From contig NZ_CAMLHM010000031.1 in NCBI RefSeq assembly GCF_946479885.1, positions 1 through 45,901 of the forward strand: 45,901 nt of DNA, in the 5' to 3' direction. This document shows, in pieces, positions 40,573 to 45,901 of the stretch (positions are counted from its first letter, which is position 1; each line of letters opens with the position of its first letter). The position numbers were made by a program, and so were the translations under genes. This stretch comes from an uncultured Devosia sp. Its GTDB lineage: Bacteria; Pseudomonadota; Alphaproteobacteria; Rhizobiales; Devosiaceae. The notes under the pieces were generated by a model. The model worked only from the letters and a program-made list of their open reading frames with translations. It was not told the DNA's origin and made no database searches.

Positions 40573-41523
40573 ATGATGATGCGGGCCCTCGTCTATGATC
40601 GATATGGCCCGCCAGAAAACTTGCGGCTGGAGCAGATGCCCCGGCCGCAACCCAAGGCCGGCGAAGTGCTGGTTCGCGTGCATGCCGCTTCGCTCAATTC
40701 CTGGGATTGGGATCTGCTGATCGGTACGCCCATGGGGCGTGTGACGGGGCCCTTCAAGCCACCATTCAAAGTTCTTGGCGCCGACATTGCCGGTGTGGTC
40801 GAGGCCCTCGGGCAGGGCGTGACCACATTGCAAGTCGGCGATAGGGTGTTTGGCGACCTCTCCGAGGCTGGCTGGGGCGGCCTTTCCGACTATGTCGCTG
40901 TTCCCGCCGCCGCGCTGGCGCCTATTCCAACGGGTCTGTCCTTCACTGATGCCGCCGCGATACCGCAGGCGGGTGGCCTGGCGCTGCAGGCGCTGCGCAA
41001 GCGCCCCGATCTCGGGCCGGGGCATACCGTTCTCATCAACGGCGCCGGTGGCGGCGTCGGAACCTTTGCCATCCAGCTCGCAAAGTCGACAGGTGCCAAT
41101 ATTGTCGCTGTCGACCGCGCCGGAAAGCGCGACTCCCTCCTGGCGCTCGGCGCCAACAACTTCATCGACTATAGACTCGAGGACTATACCGCGGCGTCTG
41201 AAGCCTACGATCTGATCATCGACATGGTCGCGAACCGCCCCGTCTCGCACTATGCCCGATGCCTCCGGCCAGGCGGTCGTCTGGTGGTCATCGGCGGCAC
41301 ATTCCGCAGCATTATTGGCATTGCGCTGGCCGGGCTTTTCAGTCGCGGCAAGTCGTTGGGCGTCCTGGTCTACAAGGTTGCGCCGGGCGACGGAGCCGAA
41401 CTCGCCGCCAGGACGCGCCCCGTGATTGACGGGGTCTATCCCCTGGAGCAGGGCGCCGCCGCCCTCCGCCGCATTGGCGGGGGCGACCATGTGGGCAAGG
41501 TTATCGTCGAGATGACGGCCTGA
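40573..41523 (+). CDS. NAD(P)-dependent alcohol dehydrogenase / quinone oxidoreductase family (MDR)
   Basis: This 316-residue medium-chain dehydrogenase lacks the zinc-binding cysteines and groups with quinone oxidoreductase-like members. The GroES-like domain starts MRALVYDRYGPPENL; the nucleotide loop is INGAGGGVGTFAIQLAK. Three ATG codons in a row at 40573-40581 make the exact start uncertain; GAGG at 40561 suits the first. It ends 2 bp from the convergent amn stop. Substrate unknown. Confidence 0.87.
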   Translation: MMMRALVYDRYGPPENLRLEQMPRPQPKAGEVLVRVHAASLNSWDWDLLIGTPMGRVTGPFKPPFKVLGADIAGVVEALGQGVTTLQVGDRVFGDLSEAGWGGLSDYVAVPAAALAPIPTGLSFTDAAAIPQAGGLALQALRKRPDLGPGHTVLINGAGGGVGTFAIQLAKSTGANIVAVDRAGKRDSLLALGANNFIDYRLEDYTAASEAYDLIIDMVANRPVSHYARCLRPGGRLVVIGGTFRSIIGIALAGLFSRGKSLGVLVYKVAPGDGAELAARTRPVIDGVYPLEQGAAALRRIGGGDHVGKVIVEMTA

Positions 41524-41525
41524 GC

Positions 41526-43001
41526 CTACTGGAAGGCTGTCTCGGCAAAGCTGCGCAGCTTGCGCGAATGCAGCCGCTCCGCCGGCTGGTCCCGCAAAAT
41601 CTCCATCGCCCGCAGACCGATCTGCAGATGCCGGTTGACCTGCGTCCGATAGAAGTCCGAGGCCATGCCCGGCAGCTTCAGCTCGCCGTGCAGCGGCTTG
41701 TCCGACACACAAAGCAGCGTGCCATAGGGCACGCGGAAGCGGAAGCCGTTGGCGGCGATGGTCGCGCTTTCCATGTCGAGCGCCACGGCGCGCGACTGGC
41801 TGAGCTGGCGGACGATCTCGGTCTGGTCGCGCAGTTCCCAGTTGCGGTTGTCGAAGGTCGCGACCGTGCCGGTGCGCATGATCTTCTTGGTCTCGATACC
41901 CTCGGTCTGGGTGATCTCCTCCACCGCCTGTTCCAGCGCCACCTGCACTTCGGCGAGGGCCGGGACGGGGACCGTCAGCGGCAGGTCGGCGTCCAGCACG
42001 TGGTCCTCGCGCACATAGGCGTGCGCCAGCACATAGTCGCCGAGCTCCTGGCTGTTGCGCAGGCCGGCGCAGTGCCCCAGCATGATCCAGGCATGCGGGC
42101 GGAGCACTGCGATATGGTCGGTAATGGTCTTGGCGTTGGAGGGGCCAACGCCAATATTGACCATGGTGATGCCGCGGCCCCGGTCGGCCGTCAGGTGATA
42201 GGCGGGCATCTGCGGTGCGCGCACTGGCGCCGTGCCTGCCACATTGCCACCCCTCAGCGCATTGTCGGTGATCACATTGCCCGGCTCGATGAAGCTGTCA
42301 TAGTGAGAATGTCCGTCGGCCATGTAGCGCTTGGCCACGCGGCAGAATTCCTCGATGTAGAACGCGTAGTTGGTGAAGATCACGAAGTTCTGGAAGTGCC
42401 CGGCATCGGTGCCGGTATAGTGGCTCAGCCGGAACAGCGAGTAATCCACACGCGGCGCGGTGAAGGCCGATAGCGGGTAGGGTCCGCCCTTGGGCGGCAC
42501 GAAGGTGCCGTTGGCGATTTCGTCGTCGGTATTGCCCAGGTCTGGCGCGTCGAACACGTCGCGGAGCGGAATGTTGAGCGCGTTCAGGGCCTGGCCGTCG
42601 ATGCGCTCGCTCGGATTGACCGCAAAGTGCAGCGGGATCGGCGTGTCGCTTTCGGTGATGTCGATGGTGCCGCCATGGTTCTTGAGAATGGCGATGAACT
42701 GTTCCTGGAAATAGGTGCGGAACAGCTCTGGCGCCGTGACCGTGGTGCGGTAGAGCCCGGGCGTATGCAGGAAGCCATAGGGCAGGGTGCTCTCATGCTT
42801 GCTGTAGCTGGTGGAGCGCACTTCTACCTGCGGGTAGCAGGCGCGGACACGTCCCGCCGGAACCACACCCTTGGCCAGGTTCGCCAGATGGCCACGGATG
42901 AAGCCGGTATTGCGGTGATAGAGCTCGGCCAGATATTCCCATGCCTTCTCCGGGTCGGTGAAGGACTGCTTTTCGAGGCGGGGCGGGCTGATCGTGGTCA
43001 T
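41526..43001 (-). CDS. amn: AMP nucleosidase
   Basis: Amn (491 residues) hydrolyses AMP to adenine and ribose 5-phosphate, helping set adenylate levels. The N-terminal AMP-nucleosidase domain (about 1-190) includes RACYPQVEV and STLPYGFLHTPGLY. The phosphorylase-like catalytic part includes TMVNIGVGPSNAKT, MLGHCAGLR and VALDMESATIAANGFRFRVPYGTLLCVSDKPLHGE. Length matches the E. coli enzyme (484). It is divergent from folD, with a 422-bp gap. Confidence 0.96.
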   Translation of the reverse strand: MTTISPPRLEKQSFTDPEKAWEYLAELYHRNTGFIRGHLANLAKGVVPAGRVRACYPQVEVRSTSYSKHESTLPYGFLHTPGLYRTTVTAPELFRTYFQEQFIAILKNHGGTIDITESDTPIPLHFAVNPSERIDGQALNALNIPLRDVFDAPDLGNTDDEIANGTFVPPKGGPYPLSAFTAPRVDYSLFRLSHYTGTDAGHFQNFVIFTNYAFYIEEFCRVAKRYMADGHSHYDSFIEPGNVITDNALRGGNVAGTAPVRAPQMPAYHLTADRGRGITMVNIGVGPSNAKTITDHIAVLRPHAWIMLGHCAGLRNSQELGDYVLAHAYVREDHVLDADLPLTVPVPALAEVQVALEQAVEEITQTEGIETKKIMRTGTVATFDNRNWELRDQTEIVRQLSQSRAVALDMESATIAANGFRFRVPYGTLLCVSDKPLHGELKLPGMASDFYRTQVNRHLQIGLRAMEILRDQPAERLHSRKLRSFAETAFQ

Positions 43002-43137
43002 GTTGCTCTTTCTTTTGCGGGCTCCGGATTGAGCCTGCCGTCTTGCGGAATCGCGCTGGATGGTCGGGCAGCGTCTAGCCTTCTTGCATGACAGCTTCGC
43101 GGCGGCGCTTCAACAGCGCGACCCTTCCGGCAACCGT

Positions 43138-43153
43138 TTCACATCGGTGTGAA
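43138..43153. promoter_or_regulatory. Inverted repeat in the amn-folD gap
   Basis: TTCACA-TCGG-TGTGAA is a perfect 16-bp palindromic site lying just upstream of a possible extended -10 (TGCTACCAT, 43176-43184). It is a candidate operator for the divergent amn and folD-side transcripts. The regulator is not known. Confidence 0.4.
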
Positions 43154-43185
43154 GGACACTTTTCTCGCCGCATTTTGCTACCATC

Positions 43186-43339
43186 TCTTTAGGCAGTTCA
43201 CTGGCACGGCAAGCGACCCATGCAGCTGGTGAGCGAGGAATGTTGCGTTGGCCGCTTGTCCCCCAAGCCCTCAACAGCGCGGTCGGCCGATATTCCCCAG
43301 GCTGCAATGACAGAGATGTCGTTGCAGCCTTTTCTTTTT
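43186..43339 (+). ncRNA. Structured RNA upstream of folD (leader attenuator or independent small RNA)
   Basis: About 150 nt from a possible start near 43186 run into a strong terminator. The middle can fold as a long imperfect rod: GCAGCTGG (43222-43229) with CCAGGCTGC (43297-43305), GGAAT (43237-43241) with ATTCC (43292-43296), and GTTGGCCGC (43247-43255) with GCGGTCGGC (43279-43287). The outer pairing uses bases 43300-43305, which also form the 5' arm of the terminator, so rod and terminator compete. That is an attenuator-like layout; an independent 6S-like small RNA is the alternative. Promoter placement is weak. Confidence 0.4.
43300..43339 (+). terminator. Rho-independent terminator in front of folD
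   Basis: GGCTGCAATGACA (43300-43312), loop GAGA, and TGTCGTTGCAGCC (43317-43329) pair over 13 bp with one T-G, followed by TTTTCTTTTT. It lies 84 bp upstream of the folD ATG with no coding gene before it on this strand. Confidence 0.88.
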
Positions 43340-43423
43340 GTCGCATGCCTGCCCCGCCGCAAAGCCATGGACGAACGTCGCGTGGTTTTCTATTGCTGCC
43401 GCAAACAGACGCTGGAGGTCCCC

Positions 43424-44326
43424 ATGACGGCAAGCATCATCGACGGCAAGAGCTATGCCGAGGGCCTGCGGGGCCGCATCGCCGGCCACGTCGCGCGTCT
43501 CAAGGCCGATCACGGCATCACGCCCGGCCTTGCGGTGGTGATTGTTGGGCATGATCCTGCCAGCCAGGTCTATGTCGCCAACAAGGCCAGGCAGACCGCC
43601 GAAGTCGGCATGGCCTCATTCAAGTACGAGCTGTCCGAGGATACGAGCGAGGCCGAGTTGCTCGACCTGATCGCGCGCTTGAATGGCGACGCGCAGGTCC
43701 ACGGCATCCTGGTGCAGATGCCGGTGCCCAAGCAGATTGACCCCATCAAGGTCATCGAGGCCATCGCCCCGTCCAAGGATGTCGACTGCTTCACCCCGGC
43801 CAATGTGGGCAAGGTGCAGATTGGCCTTCCCGGCCCGGTATCGTGCACGCCCCTGGGCTGCCTGATGCTGCTGCGCGACCAGCTTGGGTCGCTGGCCGGG
43901 CTCAACGCCGTGATCATCGGCCGCTCCAATCTGGTCGGCAAGCCGATGATGCAGCTCCTGCTGCGCGAGAACTGCACGGTCACCGTCGCCCATTCCAAGA
44001 CCAAGGACCTGGCTGAGGTCGTGCGCAGGGCCGATATCGTCGTTGCCGCGGTCGGTCGCCCACAAATGGTCAAGGGCGACTGGATCAAGCCGGGTGCCAC
44101 GGTCATCGATGTCGGCATCAACCGTATTCCGGCGCCCGAAAGGGGCGAGGGCAAGACCCGGCTGGTCGGCGACGTGGACTTTGCCGCAGCGGCTCAGGTC
44201 GCCGGCGCCATTACGCCGGTGCCGTTCGGCGTTGGCCCGATGACCATTGCGTGTCTCTTGGCCAATACCATCACCACGGCGTCGCTGATTCATGGCCTGG
44301 TGCCGCCTGGCGATCTCACGGCATGA
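43424..44326 (+). CDS. folD: Methylenetetrahydrofolate dehydrogenase/cyclohydrolase
   Basis: FolD (300 residues) interconverts methylene-, methenyl- and formyl-tetrahydrofolate using NADP, feeding purine, thymidylate and methionine pathways. The catalytic lysine lies in [14 protein letters not shown], followed by [22 protein letters not shown] and the Rossmann segment [17 protein letters not shown] at 43414-43418 sets the ATG at 43424. The frame stays open upstream to 43220 but runs through the terminator, so that is not coding. It overlaps the DUF1643 gene by 4 bp. Confidence 0.97.
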   Translation: MTASIIDGKSYAEGLRGRIAGHVARLKADHGITPGLAVVIVGHDPASQVYVANKARQTAEVGMASFKYELSEDTSEAELLDLIARLNGDAQVHGILVQMPVPKQIDPIKVIEAIAPSKDVDCFTPANVGKVQIGLPGPVSCTPLGCLMLLRDQLGSLAGLNAVIIGRSNLVGKPMMQLLLRENCTVTVAHSKTKDLAEVVRRADIVVAAVGRPQMVKGDWIKPGATVIDVGINRIPAPERGEGKTRLVGDVDFAAAAQVAGAITPVPFGVGPMTIACLLANTITTASLIHGLVPPGDLTA

Positions 44327-44889
44327 GCGTTGACGCCCACGACCCCGGCGGCAAGGTCCGTTTGCCTCTGATGCCGGGCGTCAAGGGCGACGCCACCTTC
44401 AGCGCCGATGGCCGCTATCGCCAGCTGATGCGCCGCTGGACCGGCGAACGCTTCCCCGATCGGTACGTTCTGTTCATCGGCATGAACCCGAGCACCGCGG
44501 ACGCCACTGCTAACGACCCGACCTGCGCCCGCGAATGGACCTTCGCCGCCAGAGAAGGCTATTCGGCCATGGTGAAGGCCAATGTCGGGGACTACCGCGC
44601 AACCGATCCCAAGATGCTGCTGGCCCCGGGTATTGTGGCCGTTTCCGACGCCAATCTCCCCGCCATCCGCCAGGCCGCCGCCGCCGCCGACCTTGTCGTG
44701 CTGTGCCACGGTAAGCTCAACAAGGCGCTGGCACCGGCAGGCAAGGCCGTTGTCGAAGCGCTGCTGGCCGATGGCGTCGAGCTCTGGTGCCTGGGTGCCA
44801 ACGGGGATGGTTCGCCCAAGCATCCGCTGTACTTACGGGCGGACACGCCGCTAGTGCGGTTTCCACCTCTCCCCCAAAGGGAGAGGTGA
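44323..44889 (+). CDS. DUF1643 domain-containing protein
   Basis: This 188-residue protein has the DUF1643 signature [17 protein letters not shown] (near residue 50) and the C-terminal [16 protein letters not shown] block. The biochemical role is unknown. The start overlaps the folD stop (ATGA). The last nine codons and the stop are contributed by a palindromic repeat (44864-44888), so the natural C-terminus may once have been different. Confidence 0.85.
   Translation: MSVDAHDPGGKVRLPLMPGVKGDATFSADGRYRQLMRRWTGERFPDRYVLFIGMNPSTADATANDPTCAREWTFAAREGYSAMVKANVGDYRATDPKMLLAPGIVAVSDANLPAIRQAAAAADLVVLCHGKLNKALAPAGKAVVEALLADGVELWCLGANGDGSPKHPLYLRADTPLVRFPPLPQRER
44864..44888. repeat. Palindrome forming the 3' end of the DUF1643 gene
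   Basis: CACCTCTCCC (44864-44873), loop CCAAA, GGGAGAGGTG (44879-44888) is a perfect 10-bp stem. Its right arm contains part of the stop codon. It resembles dispersed intergenic palindromes of Rhizobiales. It lies between convergent genes and may aid termination, though no T-run follows. Confidence 0.75.
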
Positions 44890-44892
44890 AGG

Positions 44893-45252
44893 CTAAGCCG
44901 CCCCAGCCAGGTAAAACAGCCGCGCCACCGTGTGATCCCGCAGCGCCTGCGCCGGCAGCTTACCCTGCAACGCGGCGATGACCACCGCCGTGTCGGGCAC
45001 GGCGCTGGCATCCACCACGACCTTCTTGAACGGTGGCCGCAGGCCCTGCTTGGCCTCTTCCAGCAGGTCGAACAGCAGCGCTCGCACGTCAGTGCGCATG
45101 GCGCAGGCAATGCAACTGGCGCCGTCCTCGTGCCCATGCCCCGAATTTGCGGGGAGACGCAGCAGGGCCGTGTCGGCGTCGAGGGCCAGCAGGCGTTTGG
45201 GTTCGGTGATGAGTGTCACCGGAATTTGCTCGATTTTTTGCTTTGTACTCAA
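44893..45252 (-). CDS. CobW/COG0523-like remnant lacking the P-loop
   Basis: The predicted 119-residue protein starts with IPVTLIT like a CobW-family GTPase but then lacks the GxxGxGKT P-loop. The metal motif CxCC of the family appears as SCIACAMRTD, followed by the aligned helix and strand LLFDLLEEA and FKKVVVDASAVPD. It looks like a shortened member that cannot bind nucleotide. It lies downstream of metH on the same strand, so a cobalamin- or metal-related role is possible. The TTG at 45252 is tentative; no Shine-Dalgarno sequence is seen, and a repeat arm begins 5 bp upstream. It might be a pseudogene. Confidence 0.55.
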   Translation of the reverse strand: MSTKQKIEQIPVTLITEPKRLLALDADTALLRLPANSGHGHEDGASCIACAMRTDVRALLFDLLEEAKQGLRPPFKKVVVDASAVPDTAVVIAALQGKLPAQALRDHTVARLFYLAGAA

Positions 45253-45257
45253 GAGGA

Positions 45258-45371
45258 TACCCCCTCCTAACCTCCCCCTGATAGGGGGAGGGACAGATCG
45301 AGTTTTGCTTTGCTTTTGGAGAGCCACCGGCCAGATTCCTCCCCCTATCAGGGGGAGGTTAGGAGGGGGTA
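45258..45371. repeat. Element with 34-bp perfect terminal inverted arms between metH and the next gene
   Basis: Arms at 45258-45291 and 45338-45371 are perfect reverse complements, separated by 46 bp. Each arm contains its own hairpin (CCTCCCCCT-GAT-AGGGGGAGG). The TACCCCCTCCTAACC-type core is a common dispersed intergenic palindrome in Rhizobiales. It fills most of the 146-bp gap after metH and has no coding content. Confidence 0.9.
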
Positions 45372-45398
45372 CCCGCCAAAGAACCTTCTTCGCCAAAC

Positions 45399-45901
45399 CT
45401 ACTCCGCCGCCACGATAGCCGGGCCCGGAATGTAGTTCAGGATCGGGCCCAGCCAGCGCTCGACCTCGGCCACTGGCATGTTCTTGCGTTCGGCATAGTC
45501 GACCACCTGGTCGCGCTCCACCTTGGCCACGCCGAAATAGTAAGCGTCCGGATGGCTGAAATAGAGACCCGAAACCGACGATCCCGGCCACATCGCGTAG
45601 CTCTCTGTCAGCGTCACCCCGGCATTCTTCTCGGCATCGAGCAGGCGGAACAAAGTGGTCTTCTCGGTATGGTCCGGCTGGGCCGGATAGCCCGGCGCCG
45701 GGCGAATGCCGCGATAGGTTTCGGCGATCAGTTCGTCAGCCGAGAACGTCTCGTCGGCGCCATAGCCCCAGAATTCCTTGCGCACCTTCTCGTGCATCGC
45801 CTCGGCAAAAGCTTCGGCAAACCGGTCCGCCAGCGCCTTGACCAGGATGGACGAATAATCGTCGTTGGCCCGCTCGAAGCGGTCGGCAATGGCCACTTCC
45901 T
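45399..45901 (-). CDS. metH: Methionine synthase, cobalamin-dependent (C-terminal part, cut by window end)
   Basis: Only the C-terminal 167 residues are inside the window. They match the S-adenosylmethionine-binding activation domain of Met[21 protein letters not shown], the SAM-binding [15 protein letters not shown], and [15 protein letters not shown]. The full enzyme methylates homocysteine with methyl-tetrahydrofolate through cobalamin. The frame continues past the right edge, so the GTG near 45896 is not the start. Its folate substrate links it to folD nearby. Confidence 0.93.
   Translation of the reverse strand, partial: EVAIADRFERANDDYSSILVKALADRFAEAFAEAMHEKVRKEFWGYGADETFSADELIAETYRGIRPAPGYPAQPDHTEKTTLFRLLDAEKNAGVTLTESYAMWPGSSVSGLYFSHPDAYYFGVAKVERDQVVDYAERKNMPVAEVERWLGPILNYIPGPAIVAAE

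Noticed and set aside
43186..43339. Firm assignment of the folD-upstream RNA as 6S RNA
   Set aside because: Size and rod shape would fit, but I cannot confirm the central bubble or 6S consensus by eye, and a leader attenuator explains the overlap of the two stems equally well.
43220..43423. N-terminal extension of FolD by 68 codons
   Set aside because: It would run through the terminator and has no family similarity; GGAGG sits at the correct distance from 43424.

Overview
The window is high-GC chromosomal DNA from an alphaproteobacterium, most likely Hyphomicrobiales (Rhizobiales) and possibly close to Devosia. This rests on three things: the gene order rpsB-tsf-pyrH-frr-uppS-cdsA-rseP-bamA-lpxD-fabZ-lpxA-lpxB followed by gltA, gltX, comEC, lexA, moeA, moaC, trpC, trpD; the alphaproteobacterial LexA operator type (GTTC-N7-GTTC) in front of lexA; and lineage-typical small families such as DUF4169. 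The genus is an inference. Most of the window is housekeeping DNA. I see no tRNA, rRNA, transposase, integrase, prophage or CRISPR array.

Layout. (1) 1-12384, plus strand: translation factors (rpsB, tsf, frr), UMP kinase, undecaprenyl diphosphate and phospholipid synthesis (uppS, cdsA), the RseP protease, the outer-membrane assembly factor BamA and the early lipid A genes lpxD-fabZ-lpxA-lpxB. (2) 12360-17422: gltA and gltX on the minus strand, comEC on the plus strand. (3) 17391-24459: a sugar-acid catabolic block, with GH42 beta-galactosidase, SMP-30 lactonase, KDPGal aldolase and KDGal kinase on the minus strand, divergent from an IlvD/Edd sugar-acid dehydratase; then a small membrane protein and a cold-shock gene. 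This block sits inside otherwise conserved synteny and looks like an accessory insertion. (4) 24889-33750, minus strand: a PpiD-like chaperone, trpE, trpG, trpD, trpC, moaC, moeA, then lexA with its own SOS promoter and a small secreted protein coupled to it. (5) 33875-45901: tpiA, secG, pyrG, a GNAT, DUF4169, an epimerase, a VOC protein, eno, an MDR oxidoreductase, amn, folD with a structured leader, DUF1643, a CobW-like remnant and the 3' end of metH.

How the genes work together. Region 1 makes and assembles the cell envelope and is coupled to translation genes. Region 3 encodes nearly all of a De Ley-Doudoroff route from galactosides to pyruvate and glyceraldehyde 3-phosphate. The galactose dehydrogenase, transporter and regulator are not in the window. 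Region 4 holds the full set trpE/G/D/C except trpF, trpB and trpA, followed by two molybdenum cofactor genes.

Points most worth a second look: BamA lacks the first of the usual five POTRA domains; lpxI, dxr and kdsA are absent from places where relatives or E. coli often carry them; a structured RNA with a strong terminator lies in front of folD; lexA is coupled to a secreted protein with two cysteine-framed repeats; the gene after metH is a CobW-family remnant without a P-loop; and palindromic repeats sit between trpG and trpE and between metH and that remnant.
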